Below the pieces are notes generated by a model. That model was given only the letters and a program-made list of their open reading frames with translations, made no database searches and was not told the DNA's origin. Positions 6,679 to 13,139 of a DNA stretch of 13,139 nucleotides are shown here, one piece after another; within the stretch, counting starts at the first letter, position 1; each line of letters begins with the position of its first letter. The position numbers and the translations under genes were made by a program. The DNA is from DAOTXK01 sp034430555 (GTDB lineage: Bacteria; Chloroflexota; Anaerolineae; Aggregatilineales; Ch27), in the NCBI GenBank assembly GCA_034430555.1, contig DAOUEM010000361.1, forward strand, positions 1-13,139. Direction: 5' to 3'.

Positions 6679-8493
6679 ATGAAAAACTGTCACGCATACA
6701 AGAATTATCAACTCATCGGTGCCTTGCTGCTGTTGGTCAGTGTCGTGGGATTTTCAATGAACCCGCATACTGGGGGTGCTATTGCGCACGGGCAGGAAAC
6801 CGACAGGCAAATTAGCAGGAATGACTACGCTGACCGGCTGCGTGCCATGTGGCTTGGCGAAACAATCGCTAACTGGACCGGCCTGACCACAGAGGCCGTG
6901 AGGCAAGATGCGCCCTTTTATACCGATGAAGCTTGGGGTATTGACCAGCGAATATCCTGGAAGCCGAATTCCGTGATTGATTTTGTCTTTCAAGACCCCT
7001 GGCTGGCCGACGACGACACGGATATTGAGTATGTCTATCTGCATCTAATGGACCAACACGGCACCAATTTGCTCTCAGCGCAACAGATCGCTGATGGCTG
7101 GCGAGAACACATCAACGACTTTATCTGGGTGTCCAATCAACAGGCGCGCAGTTTGATGAACATGAATGTCTTGCCGCCCATGACCGGCGCAGGCATAGCC
7201 AATGAATATTATCTCCAAATTGATGCCCAGTTGACCACAGAAGTCTTTGGTGCGCTTGCGCCAGGGATGCCTGATCAGGCCTTGCGCCTTGCCGATTTGC
7301 CCATTCGCACGACCGCAGCCAGTTATGCGGCGCATGCTGCCCAGTTCAATGTCATTCTCTACGCACTGGCGACCCAGGTTGACCATGCGCAAAGTGGTCA
7401 CGAACAGGTTGTCTGGCTTGTGCAAGAAGCGCGCCGGTATCTTCCAGATACCTCCAAGACAGCGGACATCGTTGACTTTGTGCTTGCCGAATATTTGAAT
7501 AATCCCAACGTAGACGATTGGGAACGAACCCGCGACTGGGCATATGAAAGGTATCATCAAAATGCCCAGGAACATGGGTTTATTTATCGAGGTTGGACGG
7601 AATCGTCTGTGAACTTCGCCGCTGGGCTGATCGCGTTGTTATACGGCGAGGGTGACTTCAGGCGAACCGTGCAGATCGGCACGCTTTCGGGGTGGGATTC
7701 GGACAATGCCACGGCAACGATGGGCGGATTGCTCGGCCTGATGATGGGCTACGATGCGCTTGTCGCCCAATTTCCCGATGAAACTATCTCTGATAATTAT
7801 CGCATCCACCGCACGCGCCCCACGTTACCGGATTATTTGCCTGATTATCGCGGGGCCCAAGACACCTTCACTATGATGGCCGAGCGGATGCTGCCGCTGG
7901 TCGAACAAACCATTATCGAAGCTGGTGGGAGCGTCGATGGGGATACCTGGACTCTTCCCCCACTTCCTGCGGTTGAACCACTCAGCCTGAATCCCCTTGA
8001 GCAACTATACCACAGCAGCGCCAATAATCGTGTGCGATTGGAAGGCGGCGTTATCGAGGCCAGCACAGGAGCCGGCACCATCCTTTCCAGTATGCAGGCA
8101 ATGGCAGATGGTGTTGAACTTAATTATTCTGGGCGAGAACCTACCCGCCCTGTGCGCGCTTACCGGGCACGTGCCGAAGAAGGGCGAGTCACGTTGATGG
8201 TGACTTACGACCGCCCGGTTGAAATCCAGATTATCCGCTTTGTCGAGGGCAGCAGCGGTGGCTTTAGCACCCTTGAAGCAGAAGTGTTGGTTGAAGGCGC
8301 GTGGCAATCTGTACCAGATGAAACTACGTTGTCAGATAACCCCGACCCAAGCATACCTTACCAGATGATCGATTTTGTGTTGCCTGTGCCTATCCAGGCC
8401 AGCGGGATTCGAGTGACTGGCGACGTGGAAGGGGTATTGGGAGAGGTCATAGCAGCTGAATTGGACGCGCTTGCCAGCGCGGCGGTGGAATGA
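6679..8493 (+). CDS. Exported ADP-ribosylglycohydrolase-family protein, copy 1
   Basis: 604 residues. An N-terminal signal peptide (basic MKNCHAYKNYQ, hydrophobic LIGALLLLVSVVGF, then a likely cleavage near AIAHG) predicts export, which is unusual because known ADPRH enzymes act inside cells. The catalytic domain spans about residues 45-400: RLRAMWLGETIANWTGLTTEA as the first helix, the metal motif D111-D112-D113-T114 within WLADDDTDIEY, and GWDSDN with D340 and D342. The normally conserved Thr after the last Asp is Asn343. Residues about 437-604 look like an F5/8-type-C or carbohydrate-binding beta-sandwich (NNRVRLEGG, VTYDRPVEIQIIRF, ASGIRVTGDV). The ATG at 6679 is chosen over the open frame at 6616 because it starts the signal peptide and has AGGA just upstream. 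Its stop overlaps the start of the paralogue. Substrate unknown. Confidence 0.82.
   Translation: MKNCHAYKNYQLIGALLLLVSVVGFSMNPHTGGAIAHGQETDRQISRNDYADRLRAMWLGETIANWTGLTTEAVRQDAPFYTDEAWGIDQRISWKPNSVIDFVFQDPWLADDDTDIEYVYLHLMDQHGTNLLSAQQIADGWREHINDFIWVSNQQARSLMNMNVLPPMTGAGIANEYYLQIDAQLTTEVFGALAPGMPDQALRLADLPIRTTAASYAAHAAQFNVILYALATQVDHAQSGHEQVVWLVQEARRYLPDTSKTADIVDFVLAEYLNNPNVDDWERTRDWAYERYHQNAQEHGFIYRGWTESSVNFAAGLIALLYGEGDFRRTVQIGTLSGWDSDNATATMGGLLGLMMGYDALVAQFPDETISDNYRIHRTRPTLPDYLPDYRGAQDTFTMMAERMLPLVEQTIIEAGGSVDGDTWTLPPLPAVEPLSLNPLEQLYHSSANNRVRLEGGVIEASTGAGTILSSMQAMADGVELNYSGREPTRPVRAYRARAEEGRVTLMVTYDRPVEIQIIRFVEGSSGGFSTLEAEVLVEGAWQSVPDETTLSDNPDPSIPYQMIDFVLPVPIQASGIRVTGDVEGVLGEVIAAELDALASAAVE
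6871..6931 (+). repeat. 61-bp block identical in both tandem paralogues, copy 1
   Basis: This stretch of the first exported hydrolase is identical, base for base, to 8685-8745, including third codon positions. It covers the helix NWTGLTTEAVRQDAPFY. The wider block 6871-7050 differs from 8685-8864 at about 12 of 180 positions by hand count. The rest of the two genes is visibly more diverged. Confidence 0.85.
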
Positions 8494-10307
8494 AAACTGG
8501 TGTGCTCATGATCAGCTTTCACAAAATGTTGCGGTTGTGCTTCCTTCTAGCGGTGCTGGTAGGCGGATTGGGTTTCTCCAACGGCCTGGGGCACGACAGC
8601 AGTCAGTTATTGACTGAAAGACAGCTTAGCCGAAGCAACTACATCGAACATCTCCGCGCCATGTGGTTAGGCCAGGCCATTGCCAACTGGACCGGCCTGA
8701 CCACAGAGGCCGTGAGGCAAGATGCGCCCTTTTATACCGATGAAGATTGGGGCATTGACCAACAACTATCCTGGAAGGCAAATTCAGTAATTGATTTTGT
8801 CTTCCAAGACCCCTGGCTGGCCGACGACGACACAGATATTGAGTATGTCTATCTGCATCTGATGCAACAACATGACACGTTACACCTCTCAGCAACGCAG
8901 ATTGCCGATGGATGGATACAACACATCAATGACTCAATCTGGGATTCTAATCAAGCGCGTCTCTGGATGAGTCAGGGCGTTTTGCCACCCGTGACCGGCA
9001 TGGGGATGATCAACGATAGTTACTTGATGAACAATGCTCAATTGATCACAGAAATGTTTGGCGCGCTCGCGCCGGGGATGCCTGAACAGGCGCTGCGTAT
9101 CGCGGATTTGCCCATACGTGTGACCTCAGGTGGCTATGCCGCGCACGCTGCCCAGTTCCACATTGTCCTTTATTCTCTGGCCGCGCTGGTCGACCAGACA
9201 CAAGACGGGCGCGAACAAGTCATCTGGCTCGTTGAGCAAGCTCGCCAGTACATCCCCGCCACTTCAAAAGCAGCGGATATTGTTGACTTTGTGCTGGCAG
9301 ACTATCTGGATAATCCTGATGTGAACGATTGGGAACGTACCCGCGACCGCGTCTATGAGCGCTATCACCGCGACGCGAGAGAATATGGATTCGTCTACCG
9401 TGGGTGGCTTGAGTCTTCCGTTAACTTCGCTACCGGGTTGATTGCGTTGCTGTATGGCGAGGGCGATTTCAGACGTACAATCCAAATCGGTACCCTCTCC
9501 GGTTGGGACTCCGACAACGGAACGGCGACGATGGGCGGCTTGCTGGGTTTGATGAGGGGATACGATGTACTCGCCGCTCAATTCTCAGACACAGTCTTGT
9601 CTGACCGCTACCAGATTCATCGAACACGTCCCACCCTGCCGGATTATTTGCCCGATGACTCTGTTGCCGAAGATACGTTCTCTATGATGTCCGAACGAAT
9701 GCTCCCGTTGGTCGAACGTGTCCTGATTGATGCTGGCGGGCGTGTTGAAGGTGATACGTGGACACTACCTCTACCCTCTACAGTGGAACCACTCAGCCTA
9801 AACCCGCTTGAGCAACTTTACTGGCGAAGCGCCAACAATCGTGTGCGATTGGAAGGGGGAACCGTTGAGACGCACGCTACAGGAGAAAGAGTCCAGTCCG
9901 GTACTGTGTTGTTCGCAGACGGCGTTGAGCACAATTATTCCGGTCAAGAACAAACACGACCGCCCCGGTTTTACAGGGCGCGTATTGAAGAGGGACAGGT
10001 CACATTCACGGTCACGTATGACCGTCCGGTCGAGACACAAATCATCCGCTTCATTGAAGGAGATAGTGGTGGATTGAGTACGCTCGCGGCGGAGGTGTTG
10101 GTTGAAGGTGTATGGGAACCAGTGCCAGGCGAAACCGTGTTAACACAAGAGCCAGACGCCACCGTCCCCGGCCAAATGATCGACTTTGTATTACCTGCGC
10201 CAATCTGGGCAGCCGGAGTACGTATCACGGGCAATGCAGAGCGACCACTAGGTGGAGTCACAGTGGCTGAGATAGATGCGCTTTCAGAAGCACTTCCTTC
10301 GGAGTGA
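8490..10307 (+). CDS. Exported ADP-ribosylglycohydrolase-family protein, copy 2 (tandem paralogue)
   Basis: 605 residues from the ATG that overlaps the previous stop (ATGA); an in-frame ATG at 8508 is a plausible alternative start, just before the signal peptide core (MLRLCFLLAVLVGGLGF). It shares its whole layout with copy 1: first helix HLRAMWLGQAIANWTGLTTEA, metal motif D112-D113-D114-T115, GWDSDN with D340 and D342, and a C-terminal F5/8-like sandwich. By eye the two proteins are clearly homologous from end to end, with the strongest identity in the catalytic N-terminal part and the weakest in the signal peptide. The pair comes from a tandem duplication. Both copies keep the Asp motifs, so neither looks dead. 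The two may differ in substrate or in amount. A gap with no gene follows the stop. Confidence 0.82.
   Translation: MKTGVLMISFHKMLRLCFLLAVLVGGLGFSNGLGHDSSQLLTERQLSRSNYIEHLRAMWLGQAIANWTGLTTEAVRQDAPFYTDEDWGIDQQLSWKANSVIDFVFQDPWLADDDTDIEYVYLHLMQQHDTLHLSATQIADGWIQHINDSIWDSNQARLWMSQGVLPPVTGMGMINDSYLMNNAQLITEMFGALAPGMPEQALRIADLPIRVTSGGYAAHAAQFHIVLYSLAALVDQTQDGREQVIWLVEQARQYIPATSKAADIVDFVLADYLDNPDVNDWERTRDRVYERYHRDAREYGFVYRGWLESSVNFATGLIALLYGEGDFRRTIQIGTLSGWDSDNGTATMGGLLGLMRGYDVLAAQFSDTVLSDRYQIHRTRPTLPDYLPDDSVAEDTFSMMSERMLPLVERVLIDAGGRVEGDTWTLPLPSTVEPLSLNPLEQLYWRSANNRVRLEGGTVETHATGERVQSGTVLFADGVEHNYSGQEQTRPPRFYRARIEEGQVTFTVTYDRPVETQIIRFIEGDSGGLSTLAAEVLVEGVWEPVPGETVLTQEPDATVPGQMIDFVLPAPIWAAGVRITGNAERPLGGVTVAEIDALSEALPSE
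8685..8745 (+). repeat. 61-bp block identical in both tandem paralogues, copy 2
   Basis: Partner of 6871-6931 in the second exported hydrolase. Two copies this close and this similar could recombine to delete one gene. Confidence 0.85.
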
Positions 10308-10432
10308 ATTACTTGGTTTAGTACAAGAAAAATCTGTCCGAACGAAAAAAGTTAGACAGCTTCGCGATAGTTGTCGAAGATAACACCACGTACATATCGA
10401 CAACAAATGGCAGTATCTTACAGAAACCTTAT

Positions 10433-10455
10433 GGTGGTGCCGTAGGAAATGGGGG
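10433..10455 (+). repeat. 23-bp direct repeat, copy 1
   Basis: GGTGGTGCCGTAGG followed by a variable AAA or GAC trinucleotide and TGGGGG. It matches 10513-10535 at 21 of 23 positions, with starts 80 bases apart. Origin and role are unknown; it may be a remnant of an older insertion. Confidence 0.6.
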
Positions 10456-10512
10456 TCAATTGAGATAGACCTTCCGGGAGACGATTTTGGGGCTACCAAT
10501 GGCATCAATGAG

Positions 10513-10535
10513 GGTGGTGCCGTAGGGACTGGGGG
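10513..10535 (+). repeat. 23-bp direct repeat, copy 2
   Basis: Second copy of the repeat at 10433-10455, with two substitutions in its middle. Confidence 0.6.
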
Positions 10536-10748
10536 ATAATCGACGCAGGGCTGCGGGGACAATGAACTCACCAGAACCGTTCCGATAGCGGCGTGAGACT
10601 AAAAACATTTTACCCAGTGGTAGCAAATCTTCGCACACTGTACCAGCCAGCATCGAACGACATCGGACAAGTGATGTCACGCGGCCTCTCGATAGTAGTG
10701 GCAGAGTGTATGTCGTCAAATTCTTTGGGACACAAAAGCGCCCAAACT

Positions 10749-10984
10749 AAAGGAGTTGACATGAACTAACGTTCACCTATAGGCATGAAAATGGGTAGAC
10801 TCAGGGGGCGGGACACCTGGAGGTCAGTGAAAGTGTTGGCACTGCGAGTCCGCAAAGGAGTTGGACTGGTGAACCTCAAGAGCACCCATTGATGTCGCCC
10901 CGGAAGGAGAGCGCGCAGGAGAGACTCCTGAAAAAGCGAGGTTCAAGGTGTCTTGCTTCGCTGGAGGAGTAAGGAGAAGCTCGC
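10749..10984 (+). ncRNA. Candidate IS110 bridge-RNA leader
   Basis: IS110 elements are known to encode a bridge RNA in the non-coding end, often upstream of the transposase, whose internal loops pair with target and donor DNA. This leader has several pairings of the kind expected: TGAAC/GTTCA (10762-10775), GTTCACC (10771-10777) with GGTGAAC (10868-10874), TGAACCTC (10870-10877) with GAGGTTCA (10938-10945), and a tight CAGGAG-aga-CTCCTG hairpin (10916-10930). AAAGGAGTTG occurs twice (10749-10758 and 10854-10863). Some pairings exclude each other. The guide loops could not be assigned, so the call is tentative. Confidence 0.35.
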
Positions 10985-11722
10985 ATGGAGGTCGTACGTT
11001 CACACTGCGCCGGATTGGACGTCCATAAGAAAAGCGTGGTGGTGTGCCGGATCACGCCCGGCCCAGCAGGCGGTTGGCAGCGAGAAGTCCGCCGGTTTGG
11101 CACGATGACGGTAGACATCCTGGCGCTTGCGGATTGGCTCCGGTCCGGTCAAGTGACCCCTGTTGCGATGGAAAGCACCGGTATCTACTGGCGTCCTCTC
11201 TTTAACCTCTTGGAAGATGAATTCGAAGTGTTGTTGGTCAATGCGCAGCACATCAAACACGTCCCGGATCGCAAGACAGATATTAATGATGCCCAGTGGA
11301 TCGGTGAGTTGCTGCAACACGGGCTGCTCAAAGCCAGCGACATCCCGAGAGCTGACCAACGTGACCTGCGGGAACTGACGCGTTACCGAACCAAGCTGGT
11401 TCAAGAACGGACCCGCGAAATCAACCGCGTGCAGAAAGTGCTCGAAGACGCCAATATCAAGTTGGGTTCGGTCACGAGTAAGGTGTTAGGTGTTTCTGGG
11501 CGTGAGATGATTGAGCAACTGATTGCTGGCCAAGATGACCCAACCGCACTGGCGCCATTGGCGCGCGGACGGTTGCGGAAGAAGATCACCGAACTTGAGA
11601 AGGCATTGACGGGCTACATGCGTGAGACACACCGCATTTTGCTGCGGATCCATCTCGAACACATTGATGATTTGAATGGGAAGATCACGCTGCTCAACGA
11701 CGAGATTGACCGATTGCTGATT
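10749..11722 (+). mobile_element. IS110-family element, 5' part (3' part lost)
   Basis: Consists of a non-coding leader of about 235 bases plus the first 246 codons of a DEDD-type transposase, then is cut by the IS481-family element. IS110 elements generally lack long terminal inverted repeats, so the left boundary near 10749 is a guess from where the structured leader starts; it could lie tens of bases to either side. Confidence 0.65.
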
Positions 11723-11746
11723 TGTAATGGATCAGACTTAATCTGA
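10985..11746 (+). pseudogene. IS110-family transposase, truncated
   Basis: Encodes the RuvC-like DEDD domain of an IS110 recombinase: GLDVHKKS with D12, AMESTGIYW with E63, and DRKTDINDAQW with D99 and D102, followed by the helical stretch DLRELTRYRTKLVQERTRE. A strong AAGGAG ribosome site (10971-10976) lies eight bases before the ATG. Intact family members have roughly 330-450 residues with a C-terminal Tnp20 domain carrying a catalytic serine. Here that domain is missing: after residue 246 the frame enters the IS481 inverted repeat, adds about seven foreign residues and stops at 11744-11746. The protein should be inactive. A 163-bp inverted copy of codons about 127-180 lies at 12835-12997. 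Confidence 0.9.
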
Positions 11747-11749
11747 CAC
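11723..11749 (+). repeat. IS481 left terminal inverted repeat
   Basis: Starts TGTAATGG and contains the 16-bp core AGACTTAATCTGACAC (11734-11749). It matches the reverse complement of 12808-12834 at 22 of 27 positions, with all mismatches in the outer eleven bases. Confidence 0.8.
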
Positions 11750-11756
11750 ATGCGAA

Positions 11757-12770
11757 CTACCCAACAGCCAAAACTGTTGTTGGTGTTGTGTCTGTCTGTC
11801 CTTCAAGCTCCTTCGCTTCAAACTGGTCGTCTAACATCTTCTGAAAGGCCAGGTGCTGGGTCTCACGGAAAGTCTGGAGCGGTGTACGGCCCTCACAATA
11901 CTTGCCACTGTGACTGCGCTCGCGGTTGTACTGGTTCAACCACTCATCCAAGTCGGCCTGTAACTCATCGAGCGCAGTATACAGGGTTTTGCGGAAGGCG
12001 ACCTAGTAGAACTCATCCTGCACCGTGCGGTGAAGCCGCTCGCAGATGCCATTGGTCTGCGGCGAGCGGGCTTTGGTCTTGGTGTGGTCGATACCCTCAA
12101 TCGCCAGGTAAAGTTGGTACTCGTGATGCTGCAACGAACCGCAGTACTCGGTGCCCCGGTCGGTCAGGATACGCAGGACCGGCACTTCCTGCTGTTCAAA
12201 CCAGGGGATGACCCGGTCATTGAGCAGGTCGGCAGCGGTGAGCGCGGTTTTGCTGGTGTACAGCTTGGCAAAGGCCACTTTGCTGTAGGTGTCGATGAAG
12301 GTTTGCTGATAGATGCGCCCGATGCCCTTGATCGTGCCCACGTAGTAGGTGTCCTGCGCCCCCAGATAGCCCGGATGCGCGGTTTCGATCTCGCCTACCG
12401 CTTCGCGCTGCTCCTTGGCTTTCTCCAGATTGTGCCGCAGCCAGATCGAACGCACCCCACCCGGCGAGACAAAGATGCCCCGCTTCTTCAACTCATTGCA
12501 CACTCGCTTCTGCCCATGAGCCGGATAGTCGGTCGCGAACTTGACGACCGCCTCCTCTACTTCCGGCGCCACCCGGTTCTTGGGGTTGGGTTTCTGCCGA
12601 CTAATTTCCCGCAGCCCCTCGCTGCCATGCTCAGCATACAGTTCTCTAAACCGATAGAAGCTGTCCCGTGAGTAGCCCATGATCCGGCACGCCTGGCTCA
12701 CATTCCCCAGCTCTTCTGCCAGCCGCAGCAGACCCAGTTTGTTCTTGATGATCTTCTCTTCCGTCGTCAT
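11757..12770 (-). pseudogene. IS481-family transposase with an in-frame TAG
   Basis: The frame starts at an ATG (12770) preceded by GGGAG. Residues 1-60 hold a helix-turn-helix (AEELGNVSQACRIMGYSRDSFYRF). The DDE catalytic triad of the retroviral-integrase fold is visible: D140 in GAQDTYYVG, D204 in ILTDRGTEYCG and E244 in SPQTNGICERLH. At codon 256 (12003-12005) there is a TAG. The same frame continues beyond it with VAFRKTLYTALDELQADLDEWLNQYN and ends at 11757, giving 337 residues if read through, the normal family length. Relatives carry DEFYQVAFRK here, so the TAG probably came from CAG by one C-to-T change. The catalytic triad lies before the stop, but the C-terminal part is lost, so the copy is probably inactive. 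Confidence 0.88.
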
Positions 12771-12782
12771 CTGACACTCCCT

Positions 12783-12797
12783 CTCAACACAGTTGAG
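12783..12797 (-). promoter_or_regulatory. Hairpin in the transposase leader
   Basis: CTCAAC-aca-GTTGAG forms a perfect 6-bp stem with a 3-base loop between the right inverted repeat and the transposase ribosome site. It could lower transposase translation or mark a binding site; neither is shown. Confidence 0.4.
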
Positions 12798-12807
12798 TGT
12801 AACTAAA

Positions 12808-12834
12808 GTGTCAGATTAAGTCTCGACTATTTCA
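12808..12834 (-). repeat. IS481 right terminal inverted repeat
   Basis: Holds GTGTCAGATTAAGTCT (12808-12823), the exact reverse complement of the left core, and ends in CA at 12834. It lies upstream of the transposase start, so the promoter is probably here. Confidence 0.8.
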
Positions 12835-12997
12835 AATCAGTTGCTCAATCATCTCACGCCCAGAAACACCTAACACCTTACTCGTGACCGGACCCAACTT
12901 GATATTGGCGTCTTCGAGCACTTTCTGCACGCGGTTGGTTTCGCGGGTCCGTTCTTGAACCAGCTTGCTTCGGTAACGCGTCAGTTCCCGCAGGTCA
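12835..12997 (-). pseudogene. Inverted internal fragment of the IS110 transposase
   Basis: The reverse complement matches 11362-11524 with three substitutions in 163 bases. It encodes DLRELTRYRSKLVQERTRE and so on to GREMIEQLI, with T-to-S, I-to-T and S-to-P changes relative to the + strand copy. It has neither a start nor the catalytic DEDD residues. It abuts the IS481 end on one side and a phage capsid gene on the other, so neither edge is a natural IS110 end. Confidence 0.9.
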
Positions 12998-13139
12998 GAT
13001 CAGCCCCAGCGGCTCCACCCCGCTGTGCCCGGTCTCGGCCGGCTTGCCGCCCGTGCCGAACAGCAGCGCCCGGTCGATCTCCAGGGCGATGGCCATCATG
13101 ATGTCGCGCCGGATCTGGCTCTCCAGCCGGGCGTCGGCA
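12995..13139 (-). pseudogene. HK97-type phage major capsid protein, fragment
   Basis: 47 residues run in from beyond the window: ADARLESQIRRDIMMAIALE, then IDRALLFGTGGKPAE, and finally GVEPLGLI before a TGA formed at the junction with IS110 sequence. The pattern of an acidic helix with ALALEIDRA-type repeats, then LFGTG and EPLGL, is typical of the region before the C-terminal third of HK97-fold capsid proteins. About the last third is missing. The segment is much richer in G+C (roughly 70% by eye) than the operon. It could be a decayed prophage or a piece joined in by assembly. Family call moderate because the fragment is short. Confidence 0.65.

Larger units (their letters stand above)
10308..10748. 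other. Gene-poor stretch between the operon and the IS110 region
   Basis: No gene is recognised over these 441 bases. The longest open frame, 87 codons on the - strand at 10456-10719, has no domain I know and no ribosome site I trust. There is an 8-bp dyad, GTTGTCGA (10370-10377) with TCGACAAC (10397-10404), and a 6-bp dyad TTTGGG (10724-10729) with CCCAAA (10741-10746) near the likely IS110 edge. No convincing terminator follows the second exported hydrolase. Confidence 0.5.
11723..12834 (-). mobile_element. IS481-family insertion sequence, about 1112 bp
   Basis: Bounded by terminal inverted repeats of about 27 bp that start with TG, with one DDE transposase on the - strand filling most of the element. 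Size, single gene and end structure fit the IS481 family. The boundaries are set by the repeat ends and by the point where IS110 sequence begins on each side. No target duplication in direct orientation is seen: the left flank ends CTGATT while the right flank begins AATCAG, its reverse complement. Confidence 0.8.

Noticed and set aside
10308..10345. Possible intrinsic terminator after the second exported hydrolase
   Set aside because: Only a 4-bp CTTG/CAAG pairing followed by A-rich rather than T-rich sequence; too weak to call.
10433..10535. CRISPR-like repeats
   Set aside because: Only two imperfect copies, one spacer-like interval of 57 bases, and no cas genes nearby.
10456..10719. 87-codon - strand open frame in the gap
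   Set aside because: No domain recognised, no convincing ribosome site, and it contains one copy of the 23-bp direct repeat. Kept only as part of the gap description.
11744..11746. Natural end of the IS110 transposase
   Set aside because: The stop lies inside the IS481 inverted repeat and the C-terminal Tnp20 domain is missing, so the frame is truncated rather than complete.
11750..12211. 153-codon + strand open frame at the IS481 left end
   Set aside because: Low-complexity, Cys/Arg/Ser-rich translation typical of a shadow; it overlaps the transposase C-terminal coding region.
12030..12671. 213-codon + strand open frame inside the IS481 element
   Set aside because: It is the mirror of the transposase frame, which has a full DDE triad and family motifs.

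Overview
The window looks like an accessory carbohydrate or glycoside uptake locus of an environmental bacterium, followed by a mobile-element junkyard. The ABC transporter style (a secreted binding protein with no lipobox cysteine, two permeases, no ATPase), the LacI-type regulator and the moderate G+C suggest a Chloroflexota-like (Anaerolineae-type) genome. That placement is inferred from the look of the proteins; the window carries no phylogenetic marker.

Positions 2-10307 hold seven genes, all on the + strand with short gaps or ATGA overlaps, so probably one or two transcripts. They are a LacI-family regulator cut at its 5' end by the window; a large cytosolic ADP-ribosylglycohydrolase (ADPRH)-family protein with C-terminal beta-rich domains; a solute-binding protein; two MalF/MalG-type permeases; and two tandem paralogous ADPRH-family proteins with signal peptides and a C-terminal beta-sandwich-like domain. 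The order suggests that the exported hydrolases act outside the cell, the ABC importer takes up the product, and the cytosolic ADPRH homologue works on it inside, under LacI-type control. The substrate is not visible. ADPRH-family enzymes are known for removing ADP-ribose or related N-/O-linked groups, but membership in a sugar-type importer operon points to a ribosylated or other glycosidic nutrient. No ATPase gene is present; such importers often share one encoded elsewhere.

Positions 10308-10748 contain no gene I recognise, only a 23-bp direct repeat and some weak dyads. From about 10749 an IS110-family element begins. It has a structured 5' non-coding leader, where IS110 elements can encode a bridge RNA, and a transposase that is cut after 246 codons. 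The cut is made by an IS481-family element (11723-12834, about 27-bp terminal inverted repeats), whose own transposase on the - strand carries one in-frame TAG. On its far side lies a 163-bp inverted piece of the same IS110 transposase (160/163 identical), fused directly to a G+C-rich fragment of an HK97-type phage major capsid gene that runs off the window. The last 1.4 kb is therefore either a multi-step rearrangement in a decayed prophage or an assembly join at repeats.
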